Of a stretch of DNA of 64,000 bases, positions 52,694 to 61,597 are shown in pieces (position 1 is the first letter of the stretch; every line of letters begins with the position of its first letter). The translations under genes were made by a program, and so were the position numbers. Location of the stretch: assembly GCF_004104055.1 (NCBI RefSeq), contig NZ_QOVJ01000001.1, forward strand, positions 620,001 through 684,000, given 5' to 3'. Under the pieces are notes generated by a model. That model saw only the letters and a program-made list of their open reading frames with translations. It was not told the origin of the DNA and searched no databases. This DNA is from Leeuwenhoekiella aestuarii (GTDB lineage: Bacteria; Bacteroidota; Bacteroidia; Flavobacteriales; Flavobacteriaceae).

Positions 52694-54023
52694 AAATCAC
52701 ATGGAAAAAGGTTTTGGCTATAATACGCAGATCCATTAGAATAGACCAGTTTTCCACATAAAATATATCAAAACGCACCCTATTTTTAATATCTAGCTTG
52801 GTTTCTATTCCACCGCGATAGCCGCTTACTTGTGCTAAGCCTGTAATTCCGGGTTTAACCAGATGACGCACCATAAACTTGTCTACCTGATTTTTAAAGG
52901 AATGTGTGTGACTTACCATATGCGGCCGCGGACCTACCACCGACATTTCGCCTAGAAAAACATTGTAAAATTGGGGTAATTCATCAATACTGGTTCGTCT
53001 CAAAAATTTGCCCAGTTTAGTGGTGCGCATATCATTTTTACAAGCCTGCAGATTATTAGCCTCTTTATTCACGGTCATAGACCGAAATTTATAACAGTAA
53101 AACTCTTTACCGTCTATACCGTTACGCTTCTGCCTGAAGAAAAGTGGACCTTTTGATGTTGAAGGAATGATAATAGCCAACAACGGTGTAAGCCAAGATA
53201 GAATAAACACAATGACAAGTGATGAAACAATAATGTCTAAAAAACGTTTTAGAAATAAATTAATAGGCGTATCAATAGGCAAAGTTCTCAATGCCAGTAT
53301 AGGTGTGATTCCATAGTATTGGAAATCCATTTTTTTAGTAAAAATATCTTTATTATCCGGTAGGAATTTTAACGCGACCAGATTGTTATCTGCAAACTGA
53401 ATCAGTTTTTTAATTTCTTTATTCTTTAACTCTGCAACAGAACAATAGATCTGATGAACTGAATTCTTTACCGTAAAATTGATCACATCATCAACACTTG
53501 CTTCTTTGCTTCTCAAATCAAAATTCTCAACAAACTGAAACCCGTATGCGGGGTTATATCTGAAAAAGTTTTTGAGTTGTTCAGTTTTTGAGTTCTTGCC
53601 TAGAATAATTACCCGTATCGTATCTCTTCCTAATTGCTTTCGGTATTTCTTCCGCAGGTTAAATATTGAAATTTTTAGTAGTGCTATTATTCCCAGTGCT
53701 AAACACGCATATTCTAATACTGCTGAAGCAACTATATCGATTTCGTTAAAGATGCCAAAAAAAGTAAACAGGCATAAAATCAATAGTAAAAATTGTTTAA
53801 AAAGTTTAGCAAGAATTTTTACTAAAGGTGTAAAGCGATATACTTTGTAAAAACCAAAACCAACCGTGGTGATCAGCCAAGCAAAGGTTATATATACCGC
53901 AAAAAGTTTATAATTAGCAGTAGAAAAGTCAAATAAAAGACTTAAAATAAGAAGAGTAACTATATCTATAAAACATACAATAGGTTGTAATAGATAATTA
54001 TGCTTAGTTCCTTTTACGTTCAT
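52671..54023 (-). CDS. Initiating sugar (polyprenyl-phosphate) transferase, WcaJ/PssY-like
   Basis: 450 residues. An N-terminal domain of four membrane helices and a CoA-binding-like segment precede the bacterial sugar-transferase domain (KRFLDIIVSS, FFRQKRNGIDGKEFYCYKFRSM, RRTSIDELPQF, VVGPRPH). It transfers the first sugar phosphate to undecaprenyl phosphate, starting capsule or exopolysaccharide repeat assembly. Start is ATG at 54023. It is divergent from the GT4 gene. Confidence 0.94.
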   Translation of the reverse strand: MNVKGTKHNYLLQPIVCFIDIVTLLILSLLFDFSTANYKLFAVYITFAWLITTVGFGFYKVYRFTPLVKILAKLFKQFLLLILCLFTFFGIFNEIDIVASAVLEYACLALGIIALLKISIFNLRKKYRKQLGRDTIRVIILGKNSKTEQLKNFFRYNPAYGFQFVENFDLRSKEASVDDVINFTVKNSVHQIYCSVAELKNKEIKKLIQFADNNLVALKFLPDNKDIFTKKMDFQYYGITPILALRTLPIDTPINLFLKRFLDIIVSSLVIVFILSWLTPLLAIIIPSTSKGPLFFRQKRNGIDGKEFYCYKFRSMTVNKEANNLQACKNDMRTTKLGKFLRRTSIDELPQFYNVFLGEMSVVGPRPHMVSHTHSFKNQVDKFMVRHLVKPGITGLAQVSGYRGGIETKLDIKNRVRFDIFYVENWSILMDLRIIAKTFFHVIYGDKKAY

Positions 54024-54147
54024 AAGCGGGCAGCTTGGAGCAAATTGGATTTGGTTAAACGAGTCAAATTTAATAAAAGAAATAGGTTTGTAAAGCTAAT
54101 ATTTGCCAATAGATAAAAAACGAAACTTATCTATACTTATTTATTCC

Positions 54148-54175
54148 TTGATTCTCTAGCAATCTTGTATGTTTA
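54148..54175 (+). promoter_or_regulatory. GT4 gene promoter
   Basis: TTG at 54148-54150, a 17-base spacer and TATGTTTA at 54168-54175 (one mismatch to TAnnTTTG), predicted start near 54182, before the ATG at 54212. Confidence 0.45.
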
Positions 54176-54211
54176 CAGCAATAGAAACCCCAATGATCTA
54201 CCTTGTTTTAC

Positions 54212-55291
54212 ATGAATAAATTAAAAGTAGTTCATATTGTAGAAGCTTTAGGTGGCGGTGTTTACAGTTACTTTATCAATCTGACGCATGTACTGTGTAA
54301 TGATCCAAACCTTGAGGTTACGGTAATTTATAGCGATCAGCGTAAAGAAGTTAATCTCAAACAAATTGTAAAAGATTTTCATCCTGATACACGATTGATC
54401 TGTTTGCCCATGCAACGCGAAATTAGTCTGATAAAAGACTGGAATGCCTTTAAAAACATCAGACAAGCACTTCTTAAAATCAACCCAGATGTGTTGCACT
54501 TACATTCTTCTAAAGCGGGAATTCTTGGTAGATTTGCTCATATTTTTTCACCTTCAGTAAAAGCAAAATTATTTTATACACCACACGGATTTTCATTCTT
54601 ACAAAAAGATATTGATGCTTTAAAAAGATTTACTTTTTATCTCATTGAATTCCTGAGTCAAAAGTTAAGTGGCGGTACGCTCATCGCTTGTGGTGATACC
54701 GAATTAACGCACGCTAAAAAAATAGGACCTGCGCTGCTGGTAAGAAATGGGATTAAGAACAATCCTGAACTTAGAAAGAATTTAAAGATAAACACCGAGA
54801 TTAAAACGATAGGTATTTTAGGGAGAATCACCTATGCCCGCAATCCTGATTTATTCAATCAAATTGCGCTTGCCAATCCCGATATTAAATTTATCTGGAT
54901 AGGCGATGGCGAGCTTAGAAAACGCTTAACAGCCCCTAATATTGAGATCACAGGATGGTTTAAGAAGCAAACTGAAGGTTTACACAAATTGGAAAAGTTA
55001 GATCTGTATTTGCAAACTTCCTTGTGGGAAGGTTTGCCTTTTGCGTTGCTAGAAGCTTCGGCACGTGGGATCCCTATTCTTGCAACAAATATTATTGGGA
55101 ACAAAGACATTGTAACTTCGGGGAAAACAGGATTTTTATTTGAAAATCTGGAGGAATTTGATGAAGCACTAAAGCTTCTAAAACCATTTGAAATACGAGA
55201 AAAAATGGGCAAAGCTTCGGCAAAACGAACAAAACTTTTATTCAACAGCTGTAAAAATTTCAAAAAGCTTATTTCAATTTATCAAGCTTAA
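54212..55291 (+). CDS. Glycosyltransferase family 4
   Basis: 359 residues from the ATG at 54212; a TTG three codons earlier is not needed. A GT-B fold transferase: N-terminal GGGVYSY, a central HLHSSKAGILGR segment, and the donor-binding LGRITYARNP ... LYLQTSLWEGLPFALLEASARGIPIL block with its conserved glutamate. It adds a hexose to the polysaccharide repeat. It is convergent with, and overlaps by 23 bases, the O-antigen ligase/polymerase gene. Confidence 0.92.
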   Translation: MNKLKVVHIVEALGGGVYSYFINLTHVLCNDPNLEVTVIYSDQRKEVNLKQIVKDFHPDTRLICLPMQREISLIKDWNAFKNIRQALLKINPDVLHLHSSKAGILGRFAHIFSPSVKAKLFYTPHGFSFLQKDIDALKRFTFYLIEFLSQKLSGGTLIACGDTELTHAKKIGPALLVRNGIKNNPELRKNLKINTEIKTIGILGRITYARNPDLFNQIALANPDIKFIWIGDGELRKRLTAPNIEITGWFKKQTEGLHKLEKLDLYLQTSLWEGLPFALLEASARGIPILATNIIGNKDIVTSGKTGFLFENLEEFDEALKLLKPFEIREKMGKASAKRTKLLFNSCKNFKKLISIYQA

Positions 55292-56552
55292 TATCTAAAG
55301 CGTTTTTAGTAAAAATCGAAAGCCAGATTCCACTAAAAACAATACCGTCAAAACGAATTAAAAAATCATCTACAAAATTTGCGCTGGCAAAAAGTATAAA
55401 AAAGAATACACATAAAACCTGTCGCGAAGCAATACCTATGTACAAAAACAAGAACACATAAAATAGGGAAACCACAAGCCCCAGAATGCCGAATTTTATC
55501 CAAAAATCAAGATACTGATTATGAACAGGAAACTTATATTTTCCTAAAAACTGCTGATTTGTATCCTTAAAATAGGTAACCACATCCTGTTTCCCATCTG
55601 CCGCCCCCACTCCTATCACCGGATTTTTAAGCGCAACTTCTAAGCTAGATTTCCAGATACTTAACCTTGTTACTAAACCATTAAAAGCTTCGGCTTCTGG
55701 GTTTTCTAATTGGTCTATTTTTCCCACCTTATCGAGATGCGCAAATGTAACATTAGAGAATTTTTGAATACTATAAGGAAAGAGTTTTACAAAACCAATT
55801 CCCAGCACTATAAAAACCACTAAACCAACTGCAAGTTTTTTAAAAGTTTTAGCCGAAAAAACAGCTTTATTTCCCAATAAACTGACTAGAATAATACCGA
55901 AGAAAACACTTACAATTGCCAATCTGGTGTTGATGTAAAACAACACAATTAGTGAAAGTAGAAAGAACACAAAACGCCAAACTATGTGTGTTTTTCTAAT
56001 CTGACCTAACGCTTCCTTAAAAAAATAGAAGTTTATCACTACCACAAATGCTACGTGCAAATTGAGTGCCGGCGCGTGCATTTTTATTGATCTAGCAAAT
56101 TCGTAGCCCATTTCCCAAAGATCAATTCCGTTGAGGTATTTGTTGAATAATTCTGGAGAAATTATTGCAAATCTGATCAGGCAAAAACTTAGAATTGCCG
56201 TAGTTGCCAAAGCGTAATAACGTAAAATTAGAATCGTATTCAAACGGTGATTTTGGCTTAAAATAAATAAGGGCAACAGCAAGAGACTCACGCGCTTTTC
56301 GGCGTGTTTTATACCTTCAGTAAAGACGTCATTATTCCAAAAAAACAAGAGATCTAACAAAAATGGACTCGCAATCAACAGAATAAAAAAGAGGCGTTTT
56401 CTGGTAAATTTCAGTCTCTTAAAAAATACAAGATTGAATATGGTAAAAAGAATCAGCAGTATTGTTGCAGGAACTCTAAAAATTAGAGAAACCGCAAGAA
56501 TAATAAGCCACGCATTGTAACTAAACCGGTATGTTCTTTCTGAAACTATCAT
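55269..56552 (-). CDS. O-antigen ligase/polymerase (Wzy_C family)
   Basis: 427 residues from the ATG at 56552; a TTG four codons earlier is rejected. About 11-12 membrane helices and one large periplasmic loop (VGAADGKQDVVTYF ... HNQYLDFWIKFG) with the Wzy_C-type motif. It polymerises or ligates lipid-linked glycan on the periplasmic side. It overlaps the EpsG-like gene by 32 bases at its start and the GT4 gene by 23 bases at its end (convergent). Confidence 0.88.
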   Translation of the reverse strand: MIVSERTYRFSYNAWLIILAVSLIFRVPATILLILFTIFNLVFFKRLKFTRKRLFFILLIASPFLLDLLFFWNNDVFTEGIKHAEKRVSLLLLPLFILSQNHRLNTILILRYYALATTAILSFCLIRFAIISPELFNKYLNGIDLWEMGYEFARSIKMHAPALNLHVAFVVVINFYFFKEALGQIRKTHIVWRFVFFLLSLIVLFYINTRLAIVSVFFGIILVSLLGNKAVFSAKTFKKLAVGLVVFIVLGIGFVKLFPYSIQKFSNVTFAHLDKVGKIDQLENPEAEAFNGLVTRLSIWKSSLEVALKNPVIGVGAADGKQDVVTYFKDTNQQFLGKYKFPVHNQYLDFWIKFGILGLVVSLFYVFLFLYIGIASRQVLCVFFFILFASANFVDDFLIRFDGIVFSGIWLSIFTKNALDIKLDKLK

Positions 56553-57588
56553 AGTACAATGCAAAATAAAGCAAGGGCAATATGCCTATTTTATGTTTAA
56601 CTGCAGAACCTAAGTCGGGCTCAAAAATCCCTTGAATGATAAAATAAGCGAAAACAAGATAAAAAGCCCATATTTCATAGGAATAGCTTTTCCGCCTTGC
56701 AAGACAATTTCGGTATAAAAACATCAAATACAGCGTAAGTATCAACTGCCAGAAAACAAACAACACGATTTGCGGCTCAAAAAGGTGTTTAAAACCATTT
56801 ACAGGTATATTTACAGACACAAAACCATAAACGACACCGTAGGTCTCGCCATACCAGGTATCGGTCTTTAACGGGGATGTAATCGCAGAATTTGTAGCTT
56901 CTTCTCCCAGACGTTCTTCATTAAGCATTTCCCGAGTACTTTGAGACAAATATTCGCCCTTTATAAGTCCGTATGACAGACTTAAAAAAATTGCGATCAA
57001 CAATCCCGAAAAAATACCGGTAAGCACTTTTCGTTTAAAATTGATCAAACTCGTCACATAAATAACTCCTGCAATAATGGGAATCAATACATAATACGGG
57101 CGATACCAAACACCAAAAACAAACAGGCTCAAAAAAATTAAAATTATGGTTTTTGAAAGGCTGAAATACTGCTGTTTAAGAAGAAAAGGAACGAGCGCAA
57201 TAAAGATAAATGTGATGAACTCTTTAGAAGGCATTGAAACGAAAAAAGCCAGCATCAGTATCAAAGAATAGGCTAAAACATTACGTACAGTTAGCTTTGC
57301 AAAACGCTCAGGGATACCCAATTTGTAAATGATTAACAACAACACCGGAAGCTGTAGCAATGCAACTAATGAAAAAGATAAACTACTCAACCCCGTAATA
57401 TCATAAAAGAGCATCGTCACCGGGTAACTGCGCCAAAAACCTTTCTCATTATAAAAATCTTCGGCAATAACTATTGCGTCATAAAAAAAGCGTTCGGGTA
57501 AATAAAAAGGTGCTAAAATACCAAGTATCAAAACAACTAGCCCTAAAAGCCAATAAACCAATTTTGATCTGGAAATTAAAAGCCTCAT
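56521..57588 (-). CDS. EpsG-like multi-pass membrane protein of a polysaccharide locus
   Basis: 355 residues with about 10 membrane helices and one longer periplasmic loop near 225-245. The pattern and place fit the EpsG/Wzy-like group, which polymerise or export surface sugars, but no clear signature is present. It shares one base with the flippase gene upstream and overlaps the ligase gene downstream. Confidence 0.7.
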   Translation of the reverse strand: MRLLISRSKLVYWLLGLVVLILGILAPFYLPERFFYDAIVIAEDFYNEKGFWRSYPVTMLFYDITGLSSLSFSLVALLQLPVLLLIIYKLGIPERFAKLTVRNVLAYSLILMLAFFVSMPSKEFITFIFIALVPFLLKQQYFSLSKTIILIFLSLFVFGVWYRPYYVLIPIIAGVIYVTSLINFKRKVLTGIFSGLLIAIFLSLSYGLIKGEYLSQSTREMLNEERLGEEATNSAITSPLKTDTWYGETYGVVYGFVSVNIPVNGFKHLFEPQIVLFVFWQLILTLYLMFLYRNCLARRKSYSYEIWAFYLVFAYFIIQGIFEPDLGSAVKHKIGILPLLYFALYYDSFRKNIPV

Positions 57589-58898
57589 TAGTGTAGAAAA
57601 AGTTTGATATTATCTTTTTTGTAAACCCAAAGCGCCGCGAGTAAATTCCAAAAAATCACACTTAAAGCTGAAGCGATAGCAGCCCCTTCCATCCCATATT
57701 CTGGTATCAATAAAAAATTTAAAAGCGCATTGAGAAACACAGCAAAAATTAAAATATACTGTAACGCTACTTGCTTCTTAGTCATATTGAGATAAACCTG
57801 AGTGATACCAAATAAACTGCTTAAAAAATGCCCAAAAATCAAAATTAATAAAGCACTATTGGCTTGCTCATAAGCATTCCCGAAAATGTGTAAAATAGGC
57901 TTTGAAAAAAGCATCAAAAAAACTGAAAGTACAGTTGTTAAAATCACAATAACACGCACTCCATTCTTTACCAATGCTTGTAATTTTTGCCTGTCTATCG
58001 CATATAAATTTGCAATTTTGACCGCGATAAACGAGCTGATCGTATTGACCACCGTAGAAATTAAAAAGATGATTTTTATAGAAGTCCCGTAATACGCAAG
58101 GGTTTCAAAATCTGTGTAGCGTTTCAAGAAAAAAACATCAATACTGATCAATAAATAAAAGCCCAGCGCACTTATTGCAATGGGAATCGTGGCTTTTAAA
58201 ACGGTTTTAATAGGTATTTGTAAATTCTGAACGTGACGCTGAACACGTTTTTTATATTGAAAAAATACCTCTATCGAAGATATAATTGCCAGCACAAAAT
58301 AACTGAGTAAAAACACTTCAACCACATACTGCTGCTCCCTAAGCAAAAACAGAATGAGTAAGCCAAGCCCAAATGGGAGTTGTTTAAAAATTCCACGGTA
58401 TAATTCTGATTTTTGATGCAATGCAAAACCCCTGAAAAATTCTGTATTCAAAAGGGTGATGGCATAAAAAAACAAACACGCCGCTGCTTTAAGAATCAAT
58501 GTGCCTGAAGTTTCATCATTAAAAATAGATTCATAAACCGAATCAGGAATATTCCAGGCTAAAATTAAAAGGACGATAGAACCTGCCAATAGCAGTAAAA
58601 CCATTTTAAAATAAACCTTGAATAATGCGCCTAACTGTTCCTTTTTAGAAAACCTTCCGGAAAAAAATAAAATGGATTGATCTGTACCAAGAATGGTAAA
58701 ACCACCGATTAGGAAAAGTGCAGAACGTGTAAACTCATATGCTCCTACTTCTTCCGCAGGATAAAAATTGGTAAGAAAAACGGTAATCCCAAAAAGAAAA
58801 AGAACACCACAAACTCGTAATATCAACACTTCAAAACCACCCCGTAGAACCGAAAGACCTCCTAATTTGCTGAGCTGATTTTTGAATCCATTTCTCAT
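57588..58898 (-). CDS. Polysaccharide flippase (Wzx/MOP type)
   Basis: 436 residues with about 12 membrane helices, including an N-terminal AEEVGAYEFTRSALFLIGGF region typical of the MOP superfamily. It flips undecaprenyl-linked repeats across the inner membrane for this locus. It is distinct in sequence from the flippase at 29149. It has a 1-base overlap with the EpsG-like gene downstream. Confidence 0.9.
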   Translation of the reverse strand: MRNGFKNQLSKLGGLSVLRGGFEVLILRVCGVLFLFGITVFLTNFYPAEEVGAYEFTRSALFLIGGFTILGTDQSILFFSGRFSKKEQLGALFKVYFKMVLLLLAGSIVLLILAWNIPDSVYESIFNDETSGTLILKAAACLFFYAITLLNTEFFRGFALHQKSELYRGIFKQLPFGLGLLILFLLREQQYVVEVFLLSYFVLAIISSIEVFFQYKKRVQRHVQNLQIPIKTVLKATIPIAISALGFYLLISIDVFFLKRYTDFETLAYYGTSIKIIFLISTVVNTISSFIAVKIANLYAIDRQKLQALVKNGVRVIVILTTVLSVFLMLFSKPILHIFGNAYEQANSALLILIFGHFLSSLFGITQVYLNMTKKQVALQYILIFAVFLNALLNFLLIPEYGMEGAAIASALSVIFWNLLAALWVYKKDNIKLFLH

Positions 58899-58939
58899 AA
58901 AGTCTCATCGAATTATAAAAAGGTTTGGGGTTAGAATCT

Positions 58940-59887
58940 TTACAATTCGTTTTTGAATCGCTTTTTAAATCGAATCAATAGGTGATAGCAAACAAATAAA
59001 AAAACCAGTAAAACCGGAATAATTAAAACTAATACACTTCTCAATGATGTCTTTTCAACCCAAGCCGATATGGAATAAACCTTAAAAACAGCATCCAATT
59101 CGGGTATTTTTTGCTCTAAAATTCTATTCTCCAAAAGTAATTCTGCCTTAGAGTTGAGAATTGCACTTGTTGCAGAATTCTCATTGTTTGTTAAAAAATT
59201 GAGGGATGTATTCCTTTGTTTTAAAGCTACTGACACATTGATAAGTACACTGTCTATCTGACGAATTGAAAAAGTATTGGCTTCAATTTCCTTTTTAATA
59301 GCTGATAATGCTGCTGTTCTTTTTTGCTGTAAAAACGTATTGGACTCAAGATAGGCTGTTATTGCATCCAGGTCCATTAAAGAATCTGAAGCCACCACCA
59401 CAATGCGATGAAGGTCATAAGCTGGTGCATATAAAGGCTTGTCATAAAATGTAGATTCATCTGAATAATTCTCAGAAATTCTGGGAATTATATCCTGCGG
59501 AAAGTCTTCAAGATTCTTTAATACGCTCGTAATATCTTCAACCGGTTCAACTGAAATTTTCTTTAGATTCTCAGTTGAAAAATCAGTGGTTAACTTGTAA
59601 CCTTTATTTTTTAAGCTTTGATTGATTTGCTCAACTTTTCCGTAGAGATAAGCGGTGCTTTCTACGTTAGGAGCAACAAGAATTTCTGCAGTTTGTAAAG
59701 GTTTGATAAGCTTTGATAAGCCATACCCCACAACTACTCCCAAAACGATCAGACCAATAATAATGAGCACATTTCTAACAATAAACCGACCAAAATGATA
59801 GGCATAAATCAAGCACTTTTTAAACAGATTACGCATGCCTCTAAAAAGATCAAAAAGATCTATATCTTGGTTTGTGTCTTGGCTCAT
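58940..59887 (-). CDS. Wzz-like chain-length/co-polymerase protein without kinase domain
   Basis: 315 residues. One membrane helix near 35-56 and another near 285-307 enclose a periplasmic coiled-coil/alpha-beta domain, the arrangement of Wzz or the membrane part of Wzc. There is no cytoplasmic tyrosine-kinase part after the second helix. It would control chain length or help export. The stop lies one base before the DUF6909 start region. Confidence 0.78.
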   Translation of the reverse strand: MSQDTNQDIDLFDLFRGMRNLFKKCLIYAYHFGRFIVRNVLIIIGLIVLGVVVGYGLSKLIKPLQTAEILVAPNVESTAYLYGKVEQINQSLKNKGYKLTTDFSTENLKKISVEPVEDITSVLKNLEDFPQDIIPRISENYSDESTFYDKPLYAPAYDLHRIVVVASDSLMDLDAITAYLESNTFLQQKRTAALSAIKKEIEANTFSIRQIDSVLINVSVALKQRNTSLNFLTNNENSATSAILNSKAELLLENRILEQKIPELDAVFKVYSISAWVEKTSLRSVLVLIIPVLLVFLFVCYHLLIRFKKRFKNEL

Positions 59888-61579
59888 TTAGTCTTTAAAT
59901 ATCTGTTCTAGAATTTGCTCAGTGATCAAATAAGTGGGTTTTACACCCGTCGTTCCTAATCCGCCTGAAGCCAAAGTGCTACCGGTTTCTAACGGATTAT
60001 CTGAAGCATAATACGCATAACGCACTTTAACCTCATCGCTGATGCTTCCGCGTAGTTTTGCAGCTGCCTGAATCGCTTTTTGATAATGCGCACCTTCCAT
60101 CTCCAGACCTATAACATTCCATGTGCTTTCATAAAAGAAGCGTAAAATATCTCTGTTTTGAAGCGAAGTTCCCAGTACAGTTATCATGGCACCATCAAAA
60201 ACCGAAATTCCATGACCTTCTAAATCTTCTTTTTTCAGTTGATTTTCAAATGGATAATTATCTGCCGTACCTTCAAATAAATGCGCAGAAGGAATCATAA
60301 TATCGCCTTTCCCGCCTTCTAAAATTCCTGCTTTACCCATTATAGAAACCGACTTTACATCTAGATGTACCGTTTTACGTTTGTCTTCGTATGGTTTCAG
60401 CAACTCCTCCATAGTCTCATACGCCTGCTCGCCAAATGCATAATCCATCACGATAATAACCGGCTCTTTTCCTTTAGGATATTCGGTTTTTGAACAAAAA
60501 TTATTTTGATCTAAATCTAGCTTTGCTGTATCAAAAATTTGCACATCAATGTTGGTCCCACTCTGATCTGGAATGAAGATCATCCCATTTTGTTGAGCGG
60601 TTTTTTCTACGCGAGAACGTAATTTACCACTACCGGCATTACTCAAGGTCTCGTAAATCTCCAGATTGTCCTTCTTAGCCATTTCTTTAGCTAATGCAAC
60701 CGGAGCAAAAAGCGTATTCATCACACTGTGCATATTGGCACTTATGATGTGAATAGGTCTTCTTAAAAGATCTTTGCTTTCTAATTCTTTTTTGATGTTA
60801 TCAGCCCAAACTTCGCCGTGAATATGATGCCCTAAACGCTCTCTTAAAACCGGTGAAAACGTTACCAAACGCTTTTCATTCTCCACTATTTCTTCAATAG
60901 CACGTTTACCTAACCAATACACTAATTTTAAAAAGCGCTTTTCATTACTAGGTGCCGAAAATTTGCTGTAAATCGTAGAAACCTCGTGAAAGGTTCGGCC
61001 TAAAATATTTGCGGTATGGGTTAATGCAATCTCGCGGTCTTGCTGAGAAAGTGATTCTTCTGCAAGAACGGCTTTCTCGAGTTTTTGCCAATCGCGGGTG
61101 GTATGCCCTTCCTCATTGATCACCACCCTTTTCATAATCTTATGTGACTCTACAAAAAGAAACGTAAGGTGGGTCAAAATATCATAAATCTCAGAGCGTC
61201 CTCTGGTTATCTCTATATTCATCTGCTCGTCGTCTATACGATAGCAATTGCGACGACGCTTAGGTGGAACAATAGGCTTAAAATGTGAATTTTTATAGCC
61301 TTCATCACTCGTGAGGTTGATGTACCTGCACTCTTCGATCCCTTCCGGAAGGCGGTCTATTACGTATAATAACCCATTCAATTCTACTTTTTCTTCGGCA
61401 ATGGTGCCGTAGATCTCAGGACGCAGAATTAAAAGTGCTTCCCTTAAGGTTTCACCCGAAACACCCATAGGTTTATAAAAACCTCTGTTGAACAAATGCC
61501 GCATCGTAATGTACATACGCTCAATCGCAGCAGAACTTTCTTGAGAACGGGTTCTATCTTGTTGTTTTATTAAACTCAT
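59888..61579 (-). CDS. DUF6909 protein with purine-nucleosidase-like C-terminal motifs
   Basis: 563 residues, soluble, no signal peptide. I recall the family as DUF6909, function unknown. The N-terminal ~250 residues are helical with an Arg-rich patch (PPKRRRNCYR). The C-terminal part contains GLEMEGAHY (491-499) and, 34 residues on, YYASDNP (Ser526, Asp527). In MTAN, PNP and AMP nucleosidase, an EMEG-like glutamate binds the ribose and a later SD aspartate protonates the purine. This suggests a nucleoside/nucleotide-binding enzyme; the reaction is unknown. It lies 18 bases after the GH3-like gene. Confidence 0.72.
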   Translation of the reverse strand: MSLIKQQDRTRSQESSAAIERMYITMRHLFNRGFYKPMGVSGETLREALLILRPEIYGTIAEEKVELNGLLYVIDRLPEGIEECRYINLTSDEGYKNSHFKPIVPPKRRRNCYRIDDEQMNIEITRGRSEIYDILTHLTFLFVESHKIMKRVVINEEGHTTRDWQKLEKAVLAEESLSQQDREIALTHTANILGRTFHEVSTIYSKFSAPSNEKRFLKLVYWLGKRAIEEIVENEKRLVTFSPVLRERLGHHIHGEVWADNIKKELESKDLLRRPIHIISANMHSVMNTLFAPVALAKEMAKKDNLEIYETLSNAGSGKLRSRVEKTAQQNGMIFIPDQSGTNIDVQIFDTAKLDLDQNNFCSKTEYPKGKEPVIIVMDYAFGEQAYETMEELLKPYEDKRKTVHLDVKSVSIMGKAGILEGGKGDIMIPSAHLFEGTADNYPFENQLKKEDLEGHGISVFDGAMITVLGTSLQNRDILRFFYESTWNVIGLEMEGAHYQKAIQAAAKLRGSISDEVKVRYAYYASDNPLETGSTLASGGLGTTGVKPTYLITEQILEQIFKD

Positions 61580-61597
61580 TAAATCAAATATACTTTT

